DNA of 7,604 nt from Saprospiraceae bacterium. GTDB lineage: Bacteria > Bacteroidota > Bacteroidia > Bacteroidales > JAIPBB01. Location of the stretch: the NCBI GenBank assembly GCA_021739805.1, contig JAIPBB010000269.1, positions 1 to 7,604 of the forward strand. The letters are read 5' to 3'. Under the pieces are notes generated by a model. That model was not told the origin of the DNA. It was given only the letters and a program-made list of their open reading frames with translations, and searched no databases. A program made the translations under genes and the position numbers. Of the stretch, positions 1 to 7,368 are shown one piece after another; positions within the stretch are counted from its first letter, which is position 1, and every line of letters begins with the position of its first letter.

Positions 1-2348
1 ATATTTTGTGGAGTAGTAAATATTTTCGACTGATTTATTAGAAAGTCAGGTTTTGACTGAGAATTTAATACGATTCCCGGGTCGCCATGCAATGTCATTT
101 CCAAACAAACTTCTTTCATGTTTGATGTATTTTGAACAGTTGCAATTGTTTCTTTTATTGATTTTCCAATGGATTTTCCATAATTAGCATAGCTAATGTT
201 TTTATACAATTCAGAAGAGTAAGCATTTAATGTTGGCTTTGTTGCTAAAGTTATTGATGCAAGATATCCTATAGCTCCCACATCTTTAATTAAAACAAAA
301 GCATCACTTGAACTGGTTCCAGTTCCAAAAATGTCCCCAGCATAACATGAGTTCGCCAGAAAGAAAGGATATTTTCCATAATTACTATATCCAATTGGAT
401 CATCAATTGCAATATCGAATCCAATTCCGGCAGCATGTGCAAAAAATGTCATTAATGAAACACCACCGTTAATATACTCTTTAATAACATCAGCCTGGGT
501 AATTTGAAAAGGTACAGTTGATGTTTTCCAGAACGAAGTAACATTTCCCCCAAATAATGTATCTTCAATTATTTCTTTGTAAGAATTTAAATATCCGGCT
601 AACTCTTGTTGCTCAGTTGCATCGCCGCCGCCCCCAAAGTGTAAAACTCTTTTCATCCATTCTTCAGGATTTTTTTGAGTTGTTTCGTATAATTGTACTT
701 TATCAAGATAATTTTGAAGATCAGTGGGTGTTTTGGCACTAATGCGTCCTGTTGGAAATGCCGGTTGCCACAAATTATCAACAATTCCACATGTTAATAA
801 AATATCAGATGCAGGGTCACCCATTGTTGGAACCAGGGTTGCAGAATAATATGTTAGATTATTCCTGTAATGTTCAGCAGTGTGAGATTTTCCTATTAAG
901 AAAAGACCATCAATTGTATCGGTGAAATTATGATAAGCATATTTTGCAAAGTTTCTTATAGCAAAAGGGCTTTTATATATTCCGTATGAAAATTGTTCAT
1001 ACAAATCATTAATATCCAAAAGAAGAGTTGCATAGCTTCCTCCTGAAATACTCTTGCGATAAATTTCATAATCTTCGGCATCATCCCATAATGATTTGTG
1101 AGTGATTATTATATAATTTGAATTTTTTCCTGTGCCGGTAAAGTAATTTTTAAATTTAAATGGATTTGTCGCATCAGAGGAAACAGATGAAAAATAAGTA
1201 ATTGGAATTGTTGCACCATCAGAGGTAATAATACATTCTTTTTCTCCAATTGCACCAGGAATCAAAGCCTGAAAAGTATTTGAGCTTTGTACAACTTTTA
1301 TCCTTTTATGATTTGTAATATCATAGATATGAGCAGAACCCGAGCTTACAGTCAGATTTTGAAAATCATATCTCAATTTGGTGGAACCAGAAGGGATATT
1401 CATTTTAAACATTGTAGAATTACCCAAGTTCATTGTATGAGCATATTTAACTGAAATATAAGAAACAGTATTTCTGGCAGCATTACTTCCTAAATCGTCA
1501 ACTGAAGTAAATGTAAATGCTGTTGTAGATGATGTAAAATTTGACAAAGGAACACTATAATTAAACCTTTGGTTGTCATATCCTTCATAAACTGTGTCTT
1601 TTTGCAGTCCGGCAAATTCCACTCTTAAATGATGGTCAGGATTAACACTGGAGTAATTTGATGCACTAACAACAACATACTTTACATTTGCATTTGGTCC
1701 TTGAGTGTATATGTTTGAAGTTGAAATCGATTTGGATTTGCTGGTACCTTTACTAAAAGCAGCATCAAACCACCCCTCGGCTTTAGTGTATTGAGGGTCT
1801 GTAACCTGGTGACTATTAGTCTCTCCTTTAAAATAGGTTGATGTGTAATCCTGTCTTGAAATTTTGTAAAAATATGGTTGAGCTGTGTAAGCACTGAAAT
1901 TCACATCATTTTCAGGTGTCATTCTCCTGTTTGCAGTTGAATTATTCCAGGTAAGGTAATAGGCTGCTGTATCGTTAAATAAACTATAATTTGGGTTTGC
2001 TTGATCTTCAGGTGATTTAAATAGTTGGGTGTCCATCCAACCATCATTTTTGTTTGCATAGAATTCAATATAGTCAGTTGGATTGAAAACCCCATCAGAT
2101 TCACCTTCAATATAAATGTACTGTTCTTCTCCCCTGGTGAAAATTTGTATGTTTCTTGGGTTAAATGAACTTGAAGTTACTGGAATACCTGCATTTATTA
2201 ATGCATTATAATCAATTTTAAAAATACCCTCTTGAGTAATTTTAATTTTATAATATTTCTGTGAATAATTAATCCAATCATTAGCATAATTCTGAGAAAA
2301 TGAAATTATTGGAAAAAAAATAAGAAAAAAGAGTAAATGTTTTTTCAT
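1..2348 (-). CDS. porU2: Putative type IX secretion system sortase PorU2 (C25 gingipain-family cysteine peptidase), 3' part outside window
   Basis: Reading leftward from the ATG at 2348, the frame stays open to base 1, giving 782 codons with no stop. Residues 1-18 are a signal peptide (MKKHLLFFLIFF..., cleavage near FS-Q19). Residues 20-135 match my recollection of the PorU2 N-terminal region: WINYSQKYYKIKI, FTRGEE, DYIEFYANKNDG and DTAAYYLTW. The C25 peptidase domain spans about 412-760. It has a YIIITH strand (412-417), PTGR (532-535), HFGGGG (570-575), the catalytic His638 in FFAHAAG, the catalytic Cys668 in ANSCYAGDIF, and HGDPG (754-758). The 30-residue His-Cys spacing is close to that of gingipains and PorU. 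Family members are much longer (about 1,600 residues from memory), so the C-terminal half lies beyond the left edge. The family is predicted to work at the outer membrane as a cysteine protease or transpeptidase on T9SS cargo. It follows the PorV-family gene by 27 bases, probably in one transcript. The domain call is firm; the PorU2 rather than PorU assignment is from memory of the N-terminal motifs. Confidence 0.88.
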   Translation of the reverse strand, partial: MKKHLLFFLIFFPIISFSQNYANDWINYSQKYYKIKITQEGIFKIDYNALINAGIPVTSSSFNPRNIQIFTRGEEQYIYIEGESDGVFNPTDYIEFYANKNDGWMDTQLFKSPEDQANPNYSLFNDTAAYYLTWNNSTANRRMTPENDVNFSAYTAQPYFYKISRQDYTSTYFKGETNSHQVTDPQYTKAEGWFDAAFSKGTSKSKSISTSNIYTQGPNANVKYVVVSASNYSSVNPDHHLRVEFAGLQKDTVYEGYDNQRFNYSVPLSNFTSSTTAFTFTSVDDLGSNAARNTVSYISVKYAHTMNLGNSTMFKMNIPSGSTKLRYDFQNLTVSSGSAHIYDITNHKRIKVVQSSNTFQALIPGAIGEKECIITSDGATIPITYFSSVSSDATNPFKFKNYFTGTGKNSNYIIITHKSLWDDAEDYEIYRKSISGGSYATLLLDINDLYEQFSYGIYKSPFAIRNFAKYAYHNFTDTIDGLFLIGKSHTAEHYRNNLTYYSATLVPTMGDPASDILLTCGIVDNLWQPAFPTGRISAKTPTDLQNYLDKVQLYETTQKNPEEWMKRVLHFGGGGDATEQQELAGYLNSYKEIIEDTLFGGNVTSFWKTSTVPFQITQADVIKEYINGGVSLMTFFAHAAGIGFDIAIDDPIGYSNYGKYPFFLANSCYAGDIFGTGTSSSDAFVLIKDVGAIGYLASITLATKPTLNAYSSELYKNISYANYGKSIGKSIKETIATVQNTSNMKEVCLEMTLHGDPGIVLNSQSKPDFLINQSKIFTTPQN

Positions 2349-2375
2349 AAATAAATCAATTCGTTATTAATGAAA

Positions 2376-3473
2376 TTAATTGTTTTGCATTGGAGCATTA
2401 TCTCTCTTACTAATATTAAATTTAAGAGAAAAGACATTAGAGTATAATGCAATGGAATTATCACCAATATCAGTTAAAGCATAATCAATAGTTATAATAT
2501 TTTTAATATTTATTCCAATACCAAAATTTGGTTGAAAAGTAGTTTTAGTAACTCCACTTATGTCTTTTTCTTCTTGTACGTTTCCTACCCCACCCCTTAG
2601 AAAAATCAAATTGTTATATCCTAATTCAAGTCCGAAATGAGGATCAATGCTGATAGGGTCGCGTTTGATAACTACGTTTCTCATACCATCAGTTGTAACA
2701 TCCAGGTCTAATTCTGTAATTAAGCTGAATTTTTTTGAGATATCAAACTGTCTTGCAGCACCAAGAATAATTTTTGGCATTGTTATTTCCAAAGTGTTTT
2801 CAGGGATTTCATTTCCAGTAAGGGTGAAAACTTCTTTAATCTGGTCATTAAGAGTATAACTCCAGGCATTAAATGTTGAAGTTAAATCTTTTCCAACTGC
2901 ACCAAATTTCCATTTTCCAACATCATACTGAGCACCTAAATCTAAACCAAATCCCCAGGAATTAGCAAAGCTTCCAACCACTCTTCTAACAACTTTAATA
3001 TTGGCACCATATCTTAATCCTTCAATTTTTGTTTTTCTTGCATACGATAATAAAATAGCATAATCAGCTGCAGAAAAGGATTTGATTCGGTCGTAGTTAA
3101 TATTTCCCTCACTATCAATTAATTCTGAAGTGTCGGGAATATCATCAACTCCAAAACGGATAAATGTTAATCCTGCTGTACTAGTTTCATCTATACGAGC
3201 AGCTATTGATGCAAAATCATATTTTGCAATTCCTGCAAAGTATTCTGAATGCATAAGGGCAATTTGTCTGTCAGATTTGAGTAATGTTAAACCTGCCGGA
3301 TTCCAATATCCTGATGTTGCATCATCAGTGATTGCAACAACCGAATTAGACATTCCCAAAGCTCTGGCCCCAACTCCAAGTGCTAAAAATTCATTACTGT
3401 ATTTTGGAGCTTGCCCATAAATATAAGTGGTTGATATTAAAATTGTAATTGCAATTAAAATCTTCTTTGTCAT
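2376..3473 (-). CDS. porV2: PorV/PorQ-family outer-membrane beta-barrel protein, probable PorV2
   Basis: This is a 365-residue protein when started at the ATG at 3473. The frame is open 56 codons further upstream, to an ATG at 3641, but that extension is lysine/asparagine/isoleucine-rich and would bury the signal peptide. From 3473 the protein opens with MTKKILIAITILISTTYIYG and a likely cut before Q21, so that start was chosen. The mature N-terminus carries the family hallmark at about residues 28-61: NEFLALGVGARALGMSNS, then DDATSGYWNPAGL. The remainder alternates polar and hydrophobic residues with many Gly/Asn turns, as expected for a FadL-like barrel (for example 172-183, 274-296 and 315-333). 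There is no T9SS C-terminal sorting domain. PorV in the T9SS binds the C-terminal domain of cargo and delivers it to PorU. Lying directly before a PorU-like gene, this protein is inferred to be the partner shuttle or barrel for that peptidase. The family call is strong; the subtype rests mainly on the neighbour. Confidence 0.85.
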   Translation of the reverse strand: MTKKILIAITILISTTYIYGQAPKYSNEFLALGVGARALGMSNSVVAITDDATSGYWNPAGLTLLKSDRQIALMHSEYFAGIAKYDFASIAARIDETSTAGLTFIRFGVDDIPDTSELIDSEGNINYDRIKSFSAADYAILLSYARKTKIEGLRYGANIKVVRRVVGSFANSWGFGLDLGAQYDVGKWKFGAVGKDLTSTFNAWSYTLNDQIKEVFTLTGNEIPENTLEITMPKIILGAARQFDISKKFSLITELDLDVTTDGMRNVVIKRDPISIDPHFGLELGYNNLIFLRGGVGNVQEEKDISGVTKTTFQPNFGIGINIKNIITIDYALTDIGDNSIALYSNVFSLKFNISKRDNAPMQNN

Positions 3474-3949
3474 GGTATTTCCAGGTTGATAAATTTGGCT
3501 TAATAACGTTAAATTTTTAATTCTTAGTATTAAAATGATAAAACAATTGCTAAAAATATGAAATTGCAAACAAAATATCCAGTTTAAATAGAAATTTATT
3601 AGAGATTTTCTAAGAAGAATATTTTTTTTAATGTGGCACATGGTTTTGCGAAATTAATTTATCGGACTTGATTATGTCTTAAATTATGACATTATTTTAA
3701 TATGTAAAAAGTTTTCCTAAAATTTAAAATAGCACAATGACAATGTTATGTATTAATATACAGAGGGATAGATTTGTAATGCAATTTGCAAAAACCATTA
3801 TTTATTTATTTTGAAATTTATTTGTCCAAATATCCTTGCTATTTACTTGTTTCCAACTATATTTTTGTATGTTCAGAAAATGGGTGTAATGAAAGAATGA
3901 TTTGCTAGATTTTTAAAAATAATAATGCTATTCATTCCTTTAACCTAAA
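3474..3949. other. Divergent intergenic region, 476 bases, no gene seen
   Basis: This AT-rich stretch separates the leftward PorV2-PorU2 unit from the rightward kinase gene and should hold promoters for both directions. Its right half has one acceptable Bacteroidota-type promoter toward the kinase, annotated separately. Toward the PorV-family gene I found no perfect TAnnTTTG box on the minus strand. Bases 3474-3641 are open in the frame of the PorV-family gene but do not look like protein. A small imperfect dyad, ATGTC (3674-3678) and GACAT (3688-3692), is the only inverted repeat I noticed, and it may be chance. No RNA gene was recognised. Confidence 0.7.
3835..3867 (+). promoter_or_regulatory. 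Possible Bacteroidota-type promoter for the hybrid histidine kinase
   Basis: TATTTTTG at 3860-3867 matches the Bacteroidota -7 consensus TAnnTTTG exactly. CTTG at 3835-3838, 21 bases upstream, matches three of four bases of the -33 TTTG box. The predicted transcript would have a leader of roughly 75 bases before the start at 3950. In such AT-rich DNA a match of this quality can arise by chance, so this is only a candidate. Confidence 0.35.
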
Positions 3950-5137
3950 ATGTTTGAATTTAATAAATTTATGAAACCAAGTTACGAAGAGCTAGAACAA
4001 AAGATTAAAGAGCTTGAGGAGTCGAAAAGATTAAAAGCTTCACTTCTCTCAGGTCTTTCGCATGACCTTAGAACTCCTATGAACGCAATTATTGGTTTTA
4101 CTGAAATACTCACTGATTCACGTCTTCCTGATGAATTTCGACAAAAATACATTAGTTACATTAATAAAAGTGGTGATGTTTTAATGAATCTGCTAGATGA
4201 TGTAATTGATATTGTTAAAATTGAAGCCGGACAATTGACAATACAGGAAAGAGCTTGTTCTGTCAATAAACTATTGTCAGAATTATATACATCAATTGAA
4301 GAATGCCGAAAAAAGAAAGGCAAACTAAATGTTGAGATTAAATTAATAAAACCTACAAAAACTGAATCATTTTCAATTCATTCCGACCCAATCAGGTTAA
4401 AACAAATTCTTTTAAACCTGTTAAATAATGCACTTAATAATACTGAGTTAGGGTATATTGAGTTTGGATGTATTTTAAAAGATACTTCAACACTTTTGTT
4501 TTTTGTTCAAGATACTGGTGTAGGTATAGCAGAAGAAAAACTAAAAGCCATTTTTCAGAAATTTCAGGAAAACGAAGACAAAAAGTCATGTGATTATAGT
4601 AGCGTTGGTTTAGGCTTAACGATTTCCAAAAACCTTGTTGAGATGCTTGGTGGAAATTTTTGGACTGAGTCAGAAATTGGTATTGGAACTAAATTTCAAT
4701 TTACTATTCCATATATACCTGTTGAAGATGGTTTAGATAATAATATTCTTAAGACTTCAATGGAGCCTAATTGGAGTGATAAATTAATACTTGTAGCTGA
4801 GGATGTAAAAACAAATTATTTATTTATTGAGGCAGCACTCCGAAGAACCGGTGTAAAATTAATCTGGGCTAAAGATGGAAAACAAGCTGTTGAAATTTTT
4901 GATGAAAATCCAAACATTGATATGGTTTTAATGGATATTCAAATGCCCGAAATGAACGGATATCAAGCAACTCAATACATGAAATCGAAAAAACCCTACT
5001 TGCCTGTAATTGCACAAACTGCTTATGCCATGGCTGGAGAAAGAGAATTAATTTTGAAAGCCGGATGTGATAATTATATTTCGAAGCCATTTAAGCTTAA
5101 TGCCTTGCTAAATCTGATAAAGAGGTATATGAAATAG
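3950..5137 (+). CDS. Hybrid sensor histidine kinase/response regulator without a sensor domain
   Basis: This 395-residue protein has no signal peptide and no membrane segment, so it should be cytosolic. Residues 10-30 form a short charged coiled coil (SYEELEQKIKELEESK), of the type that usually joins PAS domains to the kinase core. A HisKA dimerisation domain follows at about 31-95, with phosphoacceptor His38 in SHDLRTP. The HATPase_c domain is at about 143-255, with an N-box at 156-165 (NLLNNALNNT), a G1 box DTGVGI (188-193), an F-box (IFQKF, 201-205) and a G2 box GLGLTISKNLVEMLGG (220-235). A receiver domain spans about 278-393, with acidic Glu284/Asp285, phosphoacceptor Asp329 (VLMDIQMPEMNG), Thr357 and Lys379 (SKPF). 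The expected chemistry is autophosphorylation on His38 and transfer to Asp329 or to another partner. The N-box has NALNNT where NAxKFT is typical. Met8 (ATG at 3971) is an alternative start, giving MKPSYEEL; neither start has a clear ribosome site. The input signal and target are unknown. Confidence 0.93.
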   Translation: MFEFNKFMKPSYEELEQKIKELEESKRLKASLLSGLSHDLRTPMNAIIGFTEILTDSRLPDEFRQKYISYINKSGDVLMNLLDDVIDIVKIEAGQLTIQERACSVNKLLSELYTSIEECRKKKGKLNVEIKLIKPTKTESFSIHSDPIRLKQILLNLLNNALNNTELGYIEFGCILKDTSTLLFFVQDTGVGIAEEKLKAIFQKFQENEDKKSCDYSSVGLGLTISKNLVEMLGGNFWTESEIGIGTKFQFTIPYIPVEDGLDNNILKTSMEPNWSDKLILVAEDVKTNYLFIEAALRRTGVKLIWAKDGKQAVEIFDENPNIDMVLMDIQMPEMNGYQATQYMKSKKPYLPVIAQTAYAMAGERELILKAGCDNYISKPFKLNALLNLIKRYMK

Positions 5138-5295
5138 TTTTTTCTTTGCTTATCAATTGCTATTGTATTATTTTTTCCATTTTAATTCAGTATTACTTCC
5201 CTTGAAATTTAAATTACATCTTTTTTTTATGGAATAAAATTCAGATTGTATCATGCTTTTGTAAATCATAAATTATTAATCATAAAAGCAAAATC

Positions 5296-7305
5296 ATGAA
5301 AACTTTATTATCTAAAATTCTGAAAATCACAAAAGATGAGATTTCAGTAAAATCCAATTTGTCAGGCATAGTTTTAATTTGCCTGATTTTTATTTCTACT
5401 TCAGCATTTTCTCAGTCTCAAACAGGCACGATTAAAGGCAAAGTTTCAGATTACCAAACAGGTCAGCCAATTTATTCGGCTATTGCAACTATCAGTAAAA
5501 AAGGAATGAATATTAAAAGTATTAAAACCAATACTGAGGGCATATTCATTTTTAATAGTGTACCTGTTGGATCCTACTCACTTAAAATCAGCAAACCCGA
5601 ATATTCACCTGAATTCAAGCAAAATGTTAGTGTTAAAATTAACGATGTAACTTATATTGAATTTCTTTTGAATTCAATTAAAAAGCCAGATGAAAATGAA
5701 AAGCCAAAAGAAGAAACAATAGTTACTAAAAAAGTCAAAAAAGAGAAAACTCTAATTTTACAAAATGTAGAATGTGATGAAATTAGCGTTAATTACGATG
5801 CTTCATCAAAAATGAGTTATAGTTACTGTAGCCCAACAAGTGCAGGTAATCAAGGTTTTACCACCGGTGGATATTCTAGAGAACCTGCCTTTGTTCAACA
5901 CAATACAGAATCATACGATGCAATAAATGAGAACATTTTTAAAGAAGTTAAAAACAATCCACTTTCAACTTTTTCGATTGATGTTGACAGGGCTTCCTAT
6001 TCAAATGTTAGAAGATTTTTAAACCAAAATCAAAAACCGCATAAGGATGTTGTGAGAATTGAAGAAATGATAAATTATTTCGATTATGATTATCCGCAAC
6101 CAACAAACGAAGACCCCTTTTCAATAAGTCTTGAAACAGGTCAATGTCCATGGAATGAACAACATGATTTGGTTATGATTGGCTTGAAAGGGGAGGATCT
6201 AAATGAAGAAGAAATTCCTGCATCTAACCTTGTTTTTTTAATAGATGTTTCAGGCTCAATGGGTTCTCCAAACAAACTTCCTTTATTGAAACAGGCATTT
6301 AAAATTTTGGTTGGTAATCTTAGGGACAAAGACAGAGTAGCAATGGTTGTTTATGCAGGTGCAGCGGGTGTTGTGCTTGAATCAACTCCCGGAAGTGAAA
6401 AGGCAAAAATCACATCTGCTCTCGACAGGCTTCAATCAGGTGGCTCAACTGCTGGTGGAGCAGGAATTAAACTTGCATACGAAATTGCAAAAAAGAATTT
6501 CAAAAAAGGTGGAAACAATAGGGTGATACTTGCTACTGATGGTGATTTTAATGTTGGAGCAAGCAGTAATGCCGAAATGGTTCGATTAATTGAATCGAAA
6601 AGAGATGATGGTATTTTTCTTTCAATTTTAGGTTTTGGAATGGGTAATTATAAAGACTCAAGAATGGAACAAATCTCAAATGCAGGAAACGGAAACTATG
6701 CTTATATCGATAATATTCTTGAAGCTAAAAAGGTTTTTGGTAAAGAACTTTGGGGAACTCTTTACACTATTGCAAAAGATGTAAAAATCCAGGTTGAATT
6801 TAATCCAAATGTTGTGAAAGCTTACAGGCTGATTGGCTACGAAAACCGGATTTTAAACAAAGAAGATTTCAATGACGATAAAAAAGATGCCGGAGATATT
6901 GGATGTGGACATACTGTTACAGCATTGTATGAAATTATCCGTGCTGATTCTGATGAAGAAATTTCAAATGTTGATGAATTGGAATATCAAAAAGTGAAAA
7001 CCACAAGTAGCAATAATCTTATGACTGTGAAACTCAGGTATAAAAAACCCGATGAAGATGTAAGCAAATTAATTGTTCAAAGAGTGAAAGTTAGTGATAT
7101 TAAGAAATCCAATACTTCCGACAATTTTAATTTTGCAGTTAGTGTTGCTGAATTCGGGATGTTGCTAAGAGACTCTGAATTTAAAGAAAACTCTTCATTC
7201 ACCCAGGTTTTAAGAATAGCAAAACAATCAAAAGGAAAAGACGAATACGGCTATCGCAGCGATTTTATTAAAATGGTTGAAACTGCTGAGTTGTTGATGA
7301 ATTAA
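5296..7305 (+). CDS. Secreted YfbK-like von Willebrand factor A protein with N-terminal CarboxypepD-regulatory-like domain
   Basis: This is a 669-residue protein. A charged N-region (1-20) precedes a hydrophobic segment (22-38, SGIVLICLIFISTSAF) with likely cleavage near FS-Q40, so it is exported, probably to the periplasm. Residues 44-127 form a CarboxypepD-regulatory-like beta domain (TGTIKGKVSDYQTGQPI, then VPVGSYSLKISKPEY). A Lys/Glu-rich linker follows (about 128-155), then a low-complexity stretch. The VWA N-terminal domain lies at about 211-300 (NPLSTFSIDVDRASYSNVRRF, EEMINYFDYDYP). The VWA fold at about 311-490 has an intact MIDAS metal site: Asp317, Ser319, Ser321 in DVSGSMG, Thr385, and Asp415 in ATDGDFNVG. 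Residues about 485-667 match the DUF3520 C-terminal domain of the E. coli YfbK family, with GCGHTVTALYE at 536-546. The biochemical role of this family is not well established; metal-dependent protein binding is inferred from the MIDAS. There is no T9SS sorting domain. It lies 158 bases after the kinase gene, so co-transcription is possible but not shown. The leader before the ATG is A-rich. Confidence 0.92.
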   Translation: MKTLLSKILKITKDEISVKSNLSGIVLICLIFISTSAFSQSQTGTIKGKVSDYQTGQPIYSAIATISKKGMNIKSIKTNTEGIFIFNSVPVGSYSLKISKPEYSPEFKQNVSVKINDVTYIEFLLNSIKKPDENEKPKEETIVTKKVKKEKTLILQNVECDEISVNYDASSKMSYSYCSPTSAGNQGFTTGGYSREPAFVQHNTESYDAINENIFKEVKNNPLSTFSIDVDRASYSNVRRFLNQNQKPHKDVVRIEEMINYFDYDYPQPTNEDPFSISLETGQCPWNEQHDLVMIGLKGEDLNEEEIPASNLVFLIDVSGSMGSPNKLPLLKQAFKILVGNLRDKDRVAMVVYAGAAGVVLESTPGSEKAKITSALDRLQSGGSTAGGAGIKLAYEIAKKNFKKGGNNRVILATDGDFNVGASSNAEMVRLIESKRDDGIFLSILGFGMGNYKDSRMEQISNAGNGNYAYIDNILEAKKVFGKELWGTLYTIAKDVKIQVEFNPNVVKAYRLIGYENRILNKEDFNDDKKDAGDIGCGHTVTALYEIIRADSDEEISNVDELEYQKVKTTSSNNLMTVKLRYKKPDEDVSKLIVQRVKVSDIKKSNTSDNFNFAVSVAEFGMLLRDSEFKENSSFTQVLRIAKQSKGKDEYGYRSDFIKMVETAELLMN

Positions 7306-7337
7306 TCTGTTGAGTTTAATTTGATAGTGTCTAAATC

Positions 7338-7368
7338 AGGGCTGCTTATAAAAGGGCAGCCTTTTTTT
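7338..7368 (+). terminator. Rho-independent terminator of the YfbK-like gene
   Basis: AGGGCTGC (7338-7345) pairs with GCAGCCTT (7356-7363), with one G-T wobble. Further T-G pairing can tighten the loop to ATAAAA (7348-7353). The GC-rich stem stands out from the AT-rich surroundings, and the right arm runs into seven T residues (7362-7368). It lies 33 bases after the stop codon at 7303-7305. The opposite strand has no U-run after the stem, so it should work rightward only. Confidence 0.9.

Noticed and set aside
628..635. GC-rich Gly run (codons for HFGGGG) as a possible insertion or frameshift site
   Set aside because: The reading frame is continuous through it, and the catalytic His and Cys further on are in the same frame as the start at 2348.
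1682..2110. Two minus-strand open frames of 63 and 70 codons inside the peptidase gene
   Set aside because: They are out of frame with the continuous 782-codon peptidase reading frame, which carries the conserved motifs, and look like shadows.
3130..3420. 96-codon plus-strand open frame opposite the PorV-family gene
   Set aside because: It is a shadow of a confidently coding gene; the translation shows no domain and the minus strand carries the conserved motif.
3489..3496. TAAATTTG on the plus strand, matching TAnnTTTG
   Set aside because: It faces away from the PorV-family gene and lies more than 450 bases before the next rightward start.
3474..3641. 56-codon N-terminal extension of the PorV-family frame, starting at an ATG at 3641
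   Set aside because: It would place a clear signal peptide in mid-protein, is low in complexity, and has no family precedent. The start at 3473 gives a normal signal peptide.
5154..5177. Weak CAAT-ATTG hairpin followed by T-rich sequence after the kinase stop
   Set aside because: The stem is only four base pairs of mostly A/T, too weak to call a terminator.
5254..5261. TGCTTTTG as a -7 box for the VWA gene
   Set aside because: The second base is wrong for TAnnTTTG and no TTTG lies at the right distance upstream.
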